Origin: Dipteris shenzhenensis
Lineage: Eukaryota > Polypodiophyta > Polypodiopsida > Gleicheniales
NCBI GenBank assembly: GCA_047967505.1
Contig: CM106541.1
DNA: 64,000 nt
Strand: one strand, 5' to 3'
Within the stretch, counting starts at the first letter, position 1, and every line of letters starts with the position of its first letter. Below are positions 43,366 through 55,800 of this stretch, in pieces. Below the pieces are notes generated by a model that did no database searches, was not told the DNA's origin, and saw only the letters and a program-made list of their open reading frames with translations. The translations under genes and the position numbers were made by a program.

Positions 43366-44940
43366 TTCATTCCAGATCTGTTTTGGTCACTTCTCTTCAT
43401 TCCAAATCTATTTTGGTCACTTTTATTCCAATGCTCAAAGCCTCTACCCCAATAGTTGCTTGCTTAATGGGTGATCCTAAGAGTAGTATGAGAACAATTC
43501 CCAATAGTTGCCTTTTGAAAAACCAATATCAAAACATGTACTCAATAGAACTCTAATAAGCTGAGCAATTGCAACTATTGGAACCCCTTAAAAATGCAAT
43601 CCTCCTCCTCCTTATATACTCCTCATCCTTGATGATTGGCATGCACTCCAATCTGAGCATTTTGCATCTGATGTTCCTCTTCCACCATTGGTAGATCCTC
43701 TCAAGACTCGGGTTAAACGTCCATCAAGATGTGTGCCATGATTTCTTCAAGTGTATTCCAATCGGTGTGGTGCCTTCCTCTTATTCATCACCCTCATTCT
43801 AGATCATTCCAGATTACTCATATATTGGCAAATGTGTCACCTCATTTTGCATTCACTTCATTTAATTCTTCACTTTGGTGGACCCCTTCAGTAGAGGGGC
43901 TCAACAATTGCGAGAAAGGAAATTCTAACACAAGAGGGAACTTTATCATATAAAATGCTATAAGCATTGACTACATGACTTATTAGAGTTATTAATGGTG
44001 ACTTTGGCTGAATTGCAAACTATGTGCAATAAAACTTTGAGACATGGGTGGAAGTTGAGGCAATGAACTAAGTAAGTACTCTCTCATACACAATAACTAT
44101 GGATCCCCTATGGGTTGAGAGCATCAAATTTCTAGAAGATCCAGACATAGAACATAAAATCTATCACATATATAACAGTTGTTGAGGGTTGTAGATGTAG
44201 AGAAATATGAAGTGCAAGGAGAAAGTGGTGGAAGCTCAGAAACAAAGAGAGGTCTCTCAATGGAATGTGTGTGTGAGAGAGAGAGAACAAGATAGAACAT
44301 GATCTTATCCAACTTCAAATATTGGACTTCATTCCACAACACACACTTCAACTTATGTGTGTAATTATACAAACAATTAGGATTGTGGGTCCTAGCTGTG
44401 ACACACTCACATCTCATTGGCTCCTCACATGCTTAGCCAAAATACCACTCACCCATGCACGTTCTCTTACTTCAATTGCATGGAGATATTGTAGCATCCC
44501 TTCTCAATGACAACATGTGGCATACATGATGAGCATTGCATACACATCTTCACTCATTACAAGATTACAAGGCATATAGAAAGCACATGTGTTCCAAAAT
44601 TCCAATGTTATTCTTCCCTTTCCATTTAGAGAAGTCCATTCTCTTGTCAAGTTCTTTAAATATATATATAAACATTTAAAATACATAAGGGATATCATTA
44701 TCCCCTCTTTTTGACATGGCTATTACTCTTCTAATTAGAGGATTCAAGCTTCTCTCTTTCCTTGAGCTTGCACCATCTGAATCGGTCTTTTCTTGTGAAT
44801 GTATGGCAATACAATTTTTTGCATTTTGAAAGACTACTTGCCAATGCTCAATGCTTGATCCATGAAATCCCAAGAGCAAAAGAAAAAAATTTGCCAATAA
44901 AAGGCTCTCAAAAGTAAAGGTAAAGTCAACTCAATTTTTG
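43366..44940. other. Intergenic DNA with short repeats
   Basis: A 35-base direct repeat (CTTCTCTTCATTCCA...TTTTGGTCAC) lies at 43360-43425. A segment around 44270-44370 (GAGAGA run, then CTTATCCAACT, ATTGGACT) recurs at 44960-45080. No gene is supported. Confidence 0.4.
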
Positions 44941-44962
44941 ACAAGAAGGAAAGACCTTAGAG

Positions 44963-44966
<4 letters not shown>

Positions 44967-45002
<36 letters not shown>
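44967..45002. repeat. GA microsatellite
   Basis: Uninterrupted (GA)n of about 36 bases. Confidence 0.9.
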
Positions 45003-45006
<4 letters not shown>

Positions 45007-45392
45007 TCCAACTATAACTATTGGACTGCATTGCGCACTAGACTCTTCAACTTGTGTATGTACTTATACAAAAAATAGATTAGGTCCTTATCCTCAAATC
45101 CACATGACTAAAAAGGCACATGTTCAACTACAGAAGGAAATGGATAAGCAAGCAAGCAAAATGAAAGATGGAAGTATGCAATATAAGCAATGGAAGCCTA
45201 TAATATAAGCCCAACTTCGAGATTGGTCACATACATGTGGCACACCTCCTCCACACCTCTTCCACCATCAACTTATGTAGCTACCCAAAAAAATTATAAG
45301 AAAAGCAACCAATGGAAGTCCTATAAATCAACAAATGGAAACCAATATGGAAAGCAACAAAAGGACATCCTGGAAAGTAATCAATGGGGTTG

Positions 45393-45531
45393 TGCCTAAG
45401 TGGCTTCATCCTAGATAAGAAAGAGAAAATTAGGGACTCCTCGAGCTTGTATGGGAGTGAAAACCCTCAAGTTCCCTTAGGGTTATATAAATGCTCTTTT
45501 TATGTTCATAATACGCTAGTGTATAGTTAGT

Positions 45532-45585
<54 letters not shown>

Positions 45586-45910
45586 GTTGCATGTGTATGT
45601 GATGTGTGTGGTTTATACAAAGCTCCCCTACTCCTTCTAATTTGTCATTTCTTTCACAAATCATGAGGGCAACAACAGTGGGGCTGTGCCAAGTGGCTTC
45701 ATGAGGAAAATTTGGGACAAGGTTGCCTACTAGAGCTTGCATGGGATTGAAGAGAACTAAAGTCCCTTTTCAGGGTTATATGAATGCTTTTTTTTTGTTA
45801 TGTATAATTAGCTATACTTGTGTGACTCGCACTCTATCTTGTGTGTGAGTTTGTGGTTTATACACACTCCTCCAATCCAACTATGTCATTTCTTTCACAA
45901 AATTATGAGG
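45393..45910. repeat. Direct duplication of ~260-300 bp
   Basis: AAGTGGCTTCATCC...GGGTTATATAAATGCT...GTTTATACA...ATTTCTTTCACAAA at 45393-45660 recurs with divergence at 45697-45905. A CT microsatellite (45536-45570) lies inside the first copy only. Confidence 0.7.
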
Positions 45911-46339
45911 GACAAAAATGATTATATTCCCATTCTTGTTATGGCGATATAATGATTATCCCCATTGTTGTGAGAATCTCTTTTGAACAAGGATATTTTT
46001 CATGAGATAAGGCATTCTTTTTAAAAAGGAAAAAATTTGTAGTTCATGTGTAAAGCACATTATGAAAGTTGTTCTATGGGATGTTATAAAGGGATGAGCA
46101 CTATGTATGGGCCATATGGCATCGTGCTTGGTGTTATTTATGTTTTTCATTCCCGTACACCAAGGTGGGAGGGTGTGGGTTTTTTCTTTTGGAAAGTAAT
46201 TATTAAGATGTAGTTTGTTGGAAAGAGACCATCTTACAAAAGGAAAGCACACAATCCCCACAATCATCTCATTAAGATAGTCTCATTAAGAGCTTATGGT
46301 TAACTTGGCACGCCAAAATCTTTTACATGAGCAATTTCA

Positions 46340-46500
46340 TTAACAGTGCCTCCTTAAAGGTAGTGCTATTATAGTGGAGATTCTCCTTAAAGGTAGTGCT
46401 ATTATAGTGGGCATTATTAGTAGTGCCTCCTTAAAGGTAGTTCTATTATAGTGGAGTGCCTCCTTAAAGGTAGTACTATTATAGTGGAGATTTGGATTCC
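46340..46500. repeat. Short tandem repeat, 4 units
   Basis: CTCCTTAAAGGTAG(T)G/T/A CTATTATAGTGG recurs four times with variable spacers of 6-30 bases. CTCCTTAAAGG has some self-complementarity. Confidence 0.75.
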
Positions 46501-46585
46501 CCTTGTGAATTTCCACGGGTAATTTTGTAAAAGAGTTGTTGCTTTTTATGGAGTCATTCTACGAAGCTTTAAACTTCAAGCTTTT

Positions 46586-46680
46586 AATAGCGTATCCACT
46601 AAAAGAATAGTTAGCATCACTTATCACTATTAGGATTAACATCCACTAAAAGAATAGTTAGCATCGCTTATCATTATATA
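46586..46680. repeat. Two-copy direct repeat
   Basis: CCACTAAAAGAATAGTTAGC occurs at about 46590 and 46632, followed each time by ATC(A/G)CTTATCA. Confidence 0.75.
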
Positions 46681-46899
46681 AGGAGGCACTACCTGAGTAC
46701 TCACTTTTGTTTTTAAAAAACAATAACAAGTGGAATTCGCATCCAACTCTCTACTCAATATTCACAGAAAACATTTCCTCAACAAATCTCAAAACTTGAG
46801 TTTTTCAAAATTTCGAAGGCTTTTATTGAGAATTTGCAGATTTCTTGGCTAGAATATAACTAAATTGCCTAAAATTTTGCAAGTTTTAAGAGAGAGAAA

Positions 46900-46938
46900 G
46901 GAGGCAGCCCGTGAGATAGTGAGGGAGAGAGATTGCAG

Positions 46939-46983
<45 letters not shown>

Positions 46984-47080
46984 GAGAAGGCAGCATTGAG
47001 CGCTAAGGGGAGAGAGAAAGGAGACCGAGGAGAGGGCGTTTGAGCAGAGGAAGAGATGGGGAGGGAGCTGAACGGAGAGA

Positions 47081-47135
<55 letters not shown>
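46900..47135. repeat. GA-rich tract upstream of PhoD gene
   Basis: Several (GA)n runs (about 46941-46985 and 47089-47132) lie 420-650 bases before the PhoD start codon. GA/CT tracts are frequent in plant core promoters and 5'UTRs. Confidence 0.7.
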
Positions 47136-47137
<2 letters not shown>

Positions 47138-47428
47138 CGAACAGAGGAAAGGGGGGCATGCTGAGCGGAGGAGGGAGGGAGAGGTCGTATTATAGAAGAC
47201 GCTCGTGAAGGCTCCAGTCGTCGCCTTAATTTGTTTGAATCAACCTTGTTAATCATTCGTGGTGGCATCGCAGCAAGCTGACGACTCACCAATCCTAGTA
47301 AGAATTCTTGAACATGGTGGGGACCGATAGGAGTCCTCAGAGGAGGCACAATAATAATTGGTGAAAAGGAACAAAACTTGGGGGCCTCGAAAAAAAAAGA
47401 AAAAAGGAAGGAATATATTTTCCAACTC

Positions 47429-47463
47429 TGACGTGGCGAGAGTTGAGTTTAGACACGTGGCGG
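47429..47463. promoter_or_regulatory. Two ACGT elements upstream of PhoD gene
   Basis: TGACGTGGCG at 47429-47438 and CACGTGGCGG at 47454-47463 are ABRE/G-box type sites, 91-125 bases before the start codon. Such paired sites are commonly bound by bZIP factors in plants. The assignment rests on sequence only. Confidence 0.5.
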
Positions 47464-47553
47464 TACGAGGATTCGCTGCTTGGCATCACAAACAAAGGCG
47501 CTACACTCGCTAGTCGCTAGCTTGGACGCTTCGGCGGATCAGAAAAATCATCC

Positions 47554-48583
47554 ATGGGGAATTGCTTGATTTGGAGGTTCGGATTTCTCTTGGCTTGGAG
47601 CTTACTCCTTTCTTCCGAAGCGATTTCTCATGGAATCACTCTTCACACTGATTCTCCATTAACGAGGATTGCTTTTGGTTCTTGCGCTAACGAGAGTGCT
47701 CCTCAGGTCATTCCCTACCTTGCTCCTTTCATTTGCAGCCTTCTTGCTGAGAGCAATAGCGATACATCTAACGCAATTTTGGGTTTTCCTGAGCAGCCCA
47801 TTTGGAACGGAGTGCTTAATTATGATCCACAACTTTTCATCTGGCTTGGAGATAATATCTACGCCGACAAGAAACGCCCCATTCGGTTTACAGGAAAAGA
47901 GAGAACATATGGACCTTGGAAGAATGCTCCTCGTTTCCTGCAGGCTTCAGCTGAGGACATCGAACGAAAATACGGTGAAGCCAAGAACAAGCCTGGCTAC
48001 AAGGAGCTACGTACAAAGGCACAAGTAGGATTGTATTTGGGATGTTGTCTTTTGGATGTTTGAAACAGCTTATCGTAACCGTAGCGCCTTTTGATAAGCG
48101 TTTAGCTTTTCGTTCATATCTGTTAAACAGTCTGGAAAACGTATCATTGTACCTGGGATAACGTAAACAACATGATTCTATGAATTTTTCAGGTCATAGG
48201 TACCTGGGACGATCATGATTATGGATTAGATGATTCAGGGAAGGAATTAGCTGGGAAAAACGTTAGTCAAAAGCTCCTGCTGGACTTTTTGGATGAACCT
48301 GTTAGTAGTCCAAGGCAAGATTTTTATTATGTCACAATTTATACTTGCAGCTTCTTTTTTAGTTAGCAGGAGTACAGAGGTAATGGAAACACTTTCAACT
48401 CAATCTTCTGGACCCCCATAGCGTTATTCCGTTGATTAATCATATTTTCCTACCGGGTCGTGTTGAATAGGCCATAAAATTTCTATAATTATTGTTCTTT
48501 GCTATCTGTCTGGATGTGTCAGGCGAACACAGGAAGGTGTATACGTTTCTTATACATTTGGACCAGCGGGTAAGGAAATCAAG
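47554..48583 (+). CDS. PhoD-like alkaline phosphatase, first three exons
   Basis: Exons 47554-48024, 48193-48314 and 48523-48583 join in phase. The start MGNCLIWRFGFLLAWSLLLS gives a signal peptide with a hydrophobic core at residues 6-20, suggesting secretion or a vacuolar route. Motifs in order are RIAFGSCAN, IWLGDNIYAD (metal-binding Asp and Asn) and GTWDDHDYG, typical of the PhoD/calcineurin-like phosphodiesterase family, which cleaves phosphate mono- or diesters. The second intron begins AG|GCAAG, a GC-AG intron. Exon 3 reads RTQEGVYVSYTFGPAGKEIK and ends at a GT donor. The remaining roughly 200-250 residues were not found in the next 15 kb, which is full of retrotransposons. Either intron 3 is very long or the gene is truncated. 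This is the only likely host gene seen. Confidence 0.78.
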
Positions 48584-48821
48584 GTCTGTCAGCTCTCTTT
48601 TATCTATTCTGTTGTTGTGCAATAAAGACAGGCAAGTCAAGGATTTTGGTTACTTTTTCTCCATTATTAACTAAGGTTTAGCTGGGAACCTTTTGTGGAA
48701 TCAGTTTCTGCTTGTGTTTATTGATATAGGGCCTTTACGAGTGCTCTTGCAGCTTCTTAGCATGGCTAGTTGGACGTTTCTTAGTGTGATACTTACAATT
48801 TTTAGAATAGCTTTTAAAACC

Positions 48822-48858
<37 letters not shown>

Positions 48859-48864
48859 CCTCTC

Positions 48865-48920
<56 letters not shown>

Positions 48921-49127
48921 TTATATAGTCTTCCACCAAACAACAAAGCAAGCTAATTGAGCCTTGGTTCCTTGGCTGGGAATACCAGCTCCAAGTGATT
49001 GAGAATACATTTTATACAATGGTCAGATGAAATTATATTTGACTCACGATTAGACTTTGTGTCCACAATCCTGCAAGCAGACTTCAAGTAAGGCCAGTTC
49101 AGATTTTAGACATTCTTGGCATGCTAA
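48584..49127. other. Start of PhoD intron 3 or gene-truncated flank
   Basis: No coding sequence matching the rest of PhoD is seen. A compound microsatellite lies at about 48827-48925: CT runs, then TA runs. Confidence 0.5.
48827..48925. repeat. Compound CT/TA microsatellite
   Basis: (CT)n with CTCTC interruptions is followed by (TA)n with a TACATA interruption. Confidence 0.9.
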
Positions 49128-52100
49128 TTATCTCCAATATGCTTGGGTCTTAAAGCAAAAATGCCTTAGATACTCTTCCAACCAACGGTTAACCCTCTCT
49201 GTTTGCCCATCAGTTTGAGGGTGATCTGCTGTACTTGGGGTAAGAAGTGTTCCCATAGAACTGAAAAGCTCTTGCCAAAAATGCCCCATGAACTTAGCAT
49301 CACGATCACTCACAATCTCCTGAGGAAGTCCATATAATTTAAATACATTCTCCATGAATTGCTTAGCCACCTTGGAAGCTGTAAATCGGGTCTTAGTAGG
49401 AATGAAGTGGGCAGCTTTAGTAAGTCTATCAACAACCACAAAGATGCTGTTCCAACCCTTAGAGGTCACTGGTAGACCTGTAATAAAGTCCATGCTGATA
49501 TGTGTCCATTTACCTTGAGGTATAGGTAGAGGTTGTAGTAGACCAGTTGGCCTCAAATTCAACTCCTTGTTTTGTTGACAGGGCTTACAGCTTTGAACAT
49601 AAGCAAGAATATCCTTCCATAGCCCCTTCCAGTAAAAACTCTGTTCTACCTTATCATACGTCTTGTTGAGGCCTATATGCCCAACCATAGGAGATGAGTG
49701 AAATTCCTGCAAGATTAGCAGCTTATGGGAGGAATTTTCAGTAAGAAATATTCTATCATTATACCACAAGAGCCCATTGTGCAACTTGAAATTGGCATAT
49801 TGCTGACAGTCAAGATCTTGCAAGTCTTGGAATATAGCAGCTGCTTGAGGATCATTGAGATACTCTTCTTGAATGCCATGGATCCAATCCCTATAAACCT
49901 CAGTAATAGATGATAAAGTACAAGCCCATATCCTGGAAAGAGAATCTGCCACAATATTTTCTTTGCCCATCTTGTAATCTATGTCAAAGTCGTAGTTTTG
50001 CACAATGGATAGCCATCTCCTTTGCTTGGGTGATAGAGAAGCCTGAGATAGAAAATATCTGAGAGTCTTATGATCAGTCTTGACCTTGTAATGGTTGCCA
50101 TAAATGTAGTGGTGCCACTTTTTGATTGCATGAAGTATTGCCAACATCTCTTGGTCATAAATGTGGAAACTTGACTCCTTGTCATCCAATTTTCGACTTT
50201 CAAAGGCAATAACTCCATGACTCTGCTTCAGGACAGCTCCAATGCCCCTTCCACTAGCATCAGCCTCAATTATAAAAGGTTGAGAGAAATCAGGACATAC
50301 CAAGATAGGTGCTGAAGTTAATGCCTCCTTTAATACTTAAAAGCTCTTATTGGCACTGTCAGACCATTGGGAAGCATTCTTTTTTAGAAGATCAGTGAGA
50401 GGAGCTGCCAATTTGGCAAAATGCCTTATAAACCTTCTATAAAAGATCCCATGATCCAAAGTGGATGGGCATAACCTCACTGTTTGAAGTGTCTTTGCAT
50501 TAATGAAGTTATGAGTGCTCCCACTGTCAACCAAAATGTGGACTGGTTTGTTATTGATTGTTCCTTTTAACCTAAGGGTTTGAGAGCCCTTGCAGCCCAT
50601 AAAAACATCAGGAGATATGCTGTACACAACCGATTGTGTATCCCAATACACTTCATCATCATAAACAGCATCATTTCCATCAGAATTTTTGATCTCATCT
50701 TCATAACCTTCAACAACTTCAATGTTCCATTGTCTAGATCTATTTGAGCACCTTGGCAAACTATCATCCATAAGCATGGTGTCAAACATGGATAACCCAC
50801 CTGGATCAAAGGGAAAGGTGGTCCCCTTTTTGGAACTATGATCCTCATTCACACAGTCCTGATATTCATGAAATTCAGATTTTGCTGCAGAAGTATTAGG
50901 AGATAAATCCTCATGAATCTCTAGAATCAAGCTCAACTTTGCTCCTGTTTTTGCTTTGCACACATTCCTATGTTCAGGGGTCCACTTCTCACCACAAAGG
51001 TAGCACAAATTCTTCTTCTTCTTGTCATCAATAATTGCTTGAGATAACTGCTTAACCAACTTGTTTCTTTTATCACCCAGATCATCATTTGGAGTGGGTT
51101 TCAAGGATGACTTTACACCTGTAGCCTTGTAAGCCGTAGGTTGTCCCATGCCACTGCCATATATTGTGTTGAACCTAGAAATAGAAGAAGTTGTAGCAAG
51201 TGCAGAAAGTTTGTTTTCATCATTGGAAACCCCTTTGACTATAGGCTTAGTTTCAAAGTGACCAATACCCAAAGTCTTCTCCTTTCCATTGTATTTGGGT
51301 TCATAAAGCTCTGCCAACTGCATGGCCTCTTTAAGAGAATTGGGCTTTTGAGCTGCAACATCTGAAGCAATACTAGGGTGCAGACCATGGATGAACTTGA
51401 GCATTCTAACTCTTTCATCAATACCATGAACAAACAAAGCCAATTTCCAAAACTGTTTGATATAATTTTTCACTGATCCTTGCTGAGTAAGATCATACCA
51501 CTTACAAATATATTGATCTCTAGTAAAAGGAGATATAAAAGTTTTAAGCATTTCAGCCTTGAATTCATTCCAAGTATTAAAAGTTAACCCTTCTTGTTGT
51601 AGATGCCTCCACCAAAAGTGGGCATAATCTTCCAGATGAAGAGCAGCAAATCTGATTTTACCTTGATCACCCTTTGGATATAGAAGGAAGTAGTCATCCA
51701 TCTTGCTGAGCCATTCCTCCAATTCCTCAGGAGAGGTAGAATCACCTTTGAACTTAGGAAGTATAATCTTGTCTTTCATATCTTTGTCTTGATGAACAGG
51801 TCCTTTTGGTTCAATAGATTTAACTGCTTGTATATATTGCTGGAATGTCATTGCTACCCTAAGGTCTGCTGGTAGCAACTTATATTCATGGAATTTTTTA
51901 CACAACTCTTCAGCTGCTGAACTGTTATTATTAGGAGTCTTACCATGTGCTGAATCCTTATCCATATGAGTTGTAACTACACTAGAGTGGTAGGTCCTTC
52001 GGACAGAAGCCATAAAACCAACCGGTTCAGTTAAATGTATGTGATCATCATTATCATCATCTGAACCTGAGTCTCCATCAATTTGGGGATCCACACGTCT

Positions 52101-52449
52101 CTTCCCATCATAAATTTGGTTTCTCTTGAATTGGTCAAACCTTTTATTAAAAGTGGCAAACATGTTCTGCATCCTTTGGTCAATCTTCTGATTATTGGTC
52201 TTGATCTCATTGGTTAACTCCTTGAATATCTGTAGCATTGGGTCCATACAACCCCTTATAATCTGCTCCTGTTTAAGGGATGTTTGTACTTGAGGAGTTG
52301 CTGCCGAATCCCCTTGAATATTCCCAACATGAGGATCATTGGGGCTCAGAAACTTCAGCCTGATTATCAATTGCTTCCTTCTCTGAGATAGAATCAAGGA
52401 TACTCATTGGCTGCTTACTAGCTTGACCAGTAGACCTCTTTATAGGCAT
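49128..52449 (-). pseudogene. Gypsy 1 gag-protease-RNase H-integrase
   Basis: Translation starts at MPIKRSTGQASKQPM (52449) and a single-base shift near 52350 joins the 686-codon frame. Order: gag with FKGDSTSPEELEEWLSKMDD; a zinc knuckle CYLCGEKWTPEHRNVC; protease HILVDSGSTHNFINAKTL; then, directly after TVRLCPSTLDHGIF, YRRFIRHFAKLAAPLTDLL, which normally follows the RT core. One TAA (50337-50339) precedes VLKEALTSAPILVCPDFSQP. RNase H (EADASGRGIGAVLKQ, TDHKTLRYF), an H2C2 zinc region (HIGLNKTYD...CKPCQQNK) and the integrase with its Asp, Asp and Glu (MDFITGLP, SDRDAKF, TDGQTERVNRW) are otherwise open. It stops at AYWR. Confidence 0.88.
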
Positions 52450-53300
52450 CTTTAATGACTTGAATCTAGATTAAATGCACTGTCTTAAGCCCTGATAAAA
52501 AACCAGTACCAAAAGCCCCAAATGCTAGTTTTGCCCTAATTTCGCTGGTCAAATTTATGAGAGAAAACTTGAAATTTCCCACTTGTTTAGGCGATCCTTA
52601 TGCTAAGACTGAGCCAAAGGGCCAATCAGGAGTAGAATTTCATAACATTACACCTGGATGGCTAGAAATTACTAGAACCTTTGGCAAATAACAATTCTGC
52701 GCTAGCTGTTGCACTGAATTTTCAAAATTCTCAGTAACAAAAAACCAGATCACTATCAAACTTTATCAGTTGCATCCATGGAGCTTAGCGACCATATGCA
52801 CTAAAGCTGACCCAAAATGGAGTTATAAATCTAAATTTCCGCAGCATTTCTTCTATTCCAGCCAGTCAAATTTGCTCATAGCTCCTCCATTTGAGCTCAT
52901 ATCTCCACGAACGTTTAGGAGCAGCACCTAGAGGCTATGGCAACCAGAACAAGCTAACTATGACAAGGTTTGGTGCATTCAATTAGTAGATCATTGACTG
53001 GCTGTCCATTCCACCTGTGACTGGAATTAGAGTGCAATATGGGGTCAAACCTCAGCAATTTCGTGATTCCAGCACATAGGGACGACCAGGAAATCAAGGG
53101 CTTTCCATTGATGCAAAAAGCCCCAAAATCTGATGCACTTCGAAAATCAGGGTTTCCCAGAGCTTGCCACGTTACAGCTTACAACAGAGAGCACTTCTGG
53201 TGCTGAATTTTTGCACAGAGGTAGGCCCTAGGCTCAAGAGTAGATGCTCCAAATTTCAAAGTAATTGGACAAGAAATTTCCACAAAATCCCATGAAAAGT
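52450..53300 (-). other. Gypsy 1 leader
   Basis: This is non-coding sequence between the PBS and gag, about 850 bases. Nothing else is recognised in it. Confidence 0.5.
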
Positions 53301-53313
53301 GCTCTAATACCAA
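53301..53313 (-). promoter_or_regulatory. Gypsy 1 primer binding site
   Basis: The minus strand reads TTGGTATTAGAGC, one base away from the usual TGGTATCAGAGC, next to a TG...-type LTR end. Confidence 0.65.
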
Positions 53314-53870
53314 TGCAACAGGACTGCTCCTAACTGACAGTAAACACCCCTAAATTTGGTAGAATATGCAGGAAAGTTAAGAGTAGTGAAGTACCTTATG
53401 TTTTAGGAAAAAGGTAGGAGTGGAAGGTCATGGGTTGGACCTACAACAGAGACTTGTGAGGGGCTGCACAAGGACAGGAGGAAGTCAATCCTTTTTAGAA
53501 TTCAGCTGAGTATTGAACTCTTGCTATATATTCTATTTCAGTAATGAAGTATAAGTCATGAATGAATTGCCAAGTACAACTAGAGCCCTTATATAGGTAT
53601 GGCCCAAGGCAGTACAAAGCAGTATTGCTTATGGGATTACCTCCTAGGATGCCGCGTGGCAACTTATGGTATCCCCTAAAAAAAGAAAAAAACACTTACA
53701 AGCCAATAAAGGCCTTTCTACTAACTTTTAGCCTAAGTTTAGCCTAAGTAAAAAGTAACCCTCTATTACAATATCTCTTCTAGTGTTGTGCATTCTGCCC
53801 TCCAAGTTACTCTATTTTTACAATACAAGTTTGGGCATTTTTGGTTATTGGATGCTTGATGCAAGCTTAG
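53314..53870 (-). repeat. Gypsy 1 5' LTR, outer end uncertain
   Basis: It begins TGCAACAGG on the plus strand next to the PBS. The outer limit near 53870 is a guess from a TGCA-type end; without a second LTR it cannot be fixed. Confidence 0.4.
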
Positions 53871-54155
53871 AGATGACTTACTGACATAAAATTCTCAGTT
53901 GAAAATGCCTAGTTCTTGTTCCTCTTCAAATGCTTCATATGTGAAAGCAAAGAAGAAGAAACAAGTACCTAGATATGTCAATAGGAAGGTGACAAAACTT
54001 GTGAAGGAAAGGTCACATAAACCATATTATTATTTTGATGCAAAAAGATTAGGATTTTCTGATTTTATGGCTTGCAATATGCACTATTATGGTTGAGACT
54101 CATAGCCATTTGTAAGAGGGCAGACATTGCCTAAACCTAAAGGTAAGACCCTCTC

Positions 54156-55000
54156 ATGGCCACCTTTAAGATGGACAAATTCAATGGCCAAGGCTTCCAC
54201 ACTTGGTAAATGAAAATCAAATTTGTGCTTATGAAGGAGAATTTGTGGGATTTGGTCACGTCAGGGAATCAATTATCACAAGAAGGTGAATCCACCATAA
54301 CCAAAGGTAAAGGGAAGGCAAATGACTCTACTTCAACAACATCAGCAGATGCTAAAAGGTTAGAGAAAGCCTATGCATCATTGCATTAGGTTTGGGAGAT
54401 GATTATGTGCATCGTATTTCAAATTTGGAATCTCCTTCTAAGGCTTGGCATAAGTTAGATGTGCTATTTGGTGCTAGCTCTCATACTTCTAAGTTGAATT
54501 TGAAAATGAAGTTCTTTGAATTTAAGATGGATGGAGACACTTATGACACAATTGGTCTCAATTCACTCTCCAGTCACTGAAGATGATGCAATGGTTGTGC
54601 TCTTGAAGAGTATGCCTCAGGATTTTGACTATGTTGTGACTACTTTGAAGAATCTTCCCCAGCCAACACTAGAGGGCATCATCAGTGCTCTACAAGAAGA
54701 AGAGAGAAAGAGAACTTCAAGGAAGGAAGAAGATCAAATTCAAGCACTTGCAGTGAAGTTCTCATCAAAGGGTACAAAGCATGCAAGCATTGTGGAAAGA
54801 CAAATTATCTTGAAAAAGATTGCTATAAGATCAATCCTTGCACTTATTGTGGCAAAAACAATCACTCCGAGAAGTTTTGCAATGAAAAGAAGAAAGGCAA
54901 GGCAAATTTGGTTGAAGAAAGAACTCCATCAGCAAATGAAGTCTCAAGTTTTGTGGTAGCATCAGCAAATGAAGAGGAAGATAAAGATTGGACCTTTTAA
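54156..55000 (+). pseudogene. Copia gag of a gag-only derivative
   Basis: From MATFKMDKFNGQGFHTW the sequence runs through GDDYVHRISNLESPSKAWHK and LLKSMPQDFDYVVTTLKNLP, with stops and frameshifts, to two zinc knuckles: CKHCGKTNYLEKDC (His replaced by Tyr) and CTYCGKNNHSEKFC. It ends EEDKDWTF. No protease, integrase or RT follows; a PPT and an LTR begin only about 430 bases later, so pol was deleted. Confidence 0.78.
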
Positions 55001-55427
55001 AGTCCAACATCTTTGAACTTTTTTCATCACTTGGCATGTAATCAATTTTAAGGTACTCTGCCTGGAGTAGTACTCCAAAAACAACATTATGGTTATGTGT
55101 GTTTTAGTCCTTATAGTCTTTGTAAATCACCTCTAGTCACCATATGATGTAGGCCATGTGATATGTCTTTGCTTCCATGATACCTCTTGTAGACAAGAGA
55201 AACTAGGTCCATACAAAGGCCTAAGATTAATCCTTGTACATGCAAGAGAGAGAACCATTTAGGGGAGTTTAGTTTATCCCATTTTGTAAACCTTGATTCT
55301 TGGGCACCTTTTGCTAGCATGAGATCCTAGCCATAGATTTATCCTTGACCACCATGAGATGGCATGTGAAACTATGTGACTAGATATATCCTTGACATAG
55401 CATGAGGCAAAACCTTGAGGGGGGGTA
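55001..55427 (+). other. Copia 3' untranslated region with PPT
   Basis: This is a non-coding remainder between gag and LTR. TTGAGGGGGGGTA at 55415-55427 is a good polypurine tract. Confidence 0.6.
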
Positions 55428-55800
55428 TGTTGGGATATGTGTGATTAAGGGCTTGCTCTAGTAGCAGTCATATGATCGTGTGTGTGTGTGTGGAGGAGCG
55501 ACCTCTGCCCGTATAGCCCCATCAATGACTCCATACAGCCTCCCCCTTCCGTCCGTACATCTATACGGCCCCTGTACGCTGTCCGTACGTCCGTATAGGA
55601 CCCGGTTGCAGTTCCGTACAAAATTTTCCACCTTGCCTCCGTACAATTCTGTCTGCAGTTCCGTATGGCCTTCGTACAGTCCCGTCTATAGTTTCGTACA
55701 GGTTCTGAGCAGGCCCCGTTCACAGCTCTGTACTCGTCCGTATGCTACATCTTCCTACTGTTGCTGTCAGCCCTCGTGGTTTCCTGGCTGTCTAAGCTTC
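55428..55800 (+). repeat. Copia-derivative 3' LTR, CCGTA-rich
   Basis: It starts TGTTGGGATATGTG after the PPT. From about 55500 to 55745 short words of the type TCCGTAC/CCGTATA recur more than a dozen times at irregular spacing, giving an unusual CpG-rich block in AT-rich DNA. It ends in or near the broken RNase H of Gypsy 2 at about 55800; the exact junction was not resolved. Confidence 0.55.

Larger units (their letters stand above)
49100..53870 (-). mobile_element. Gypsy retrotransposon 1, RT-deleted and 3'-truncated
   Basis: The order on the minus strand is 5' LTR candidate (53870-53314), PBS (53313-53301), leader, gag-protease, RNase H and integrase. It breaks off near 49100 just after the integrase core, so no 3' LTR was found. 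The RT palm and fingers are missing by an internal deletion that keeps the reading frame. Confidence 0.8.

Noticed and set aside
45536-45570. CRISPR-like or satellite array
   Set aside because: A plain CT microsatellite; no spacer-repeat structure occurs anywhere in the window.
46849-47349. 166-codon Ser/Leu-rich minus ORF
   Set aside because: Produced by GA microsatellites upstream of the PhoD gene.
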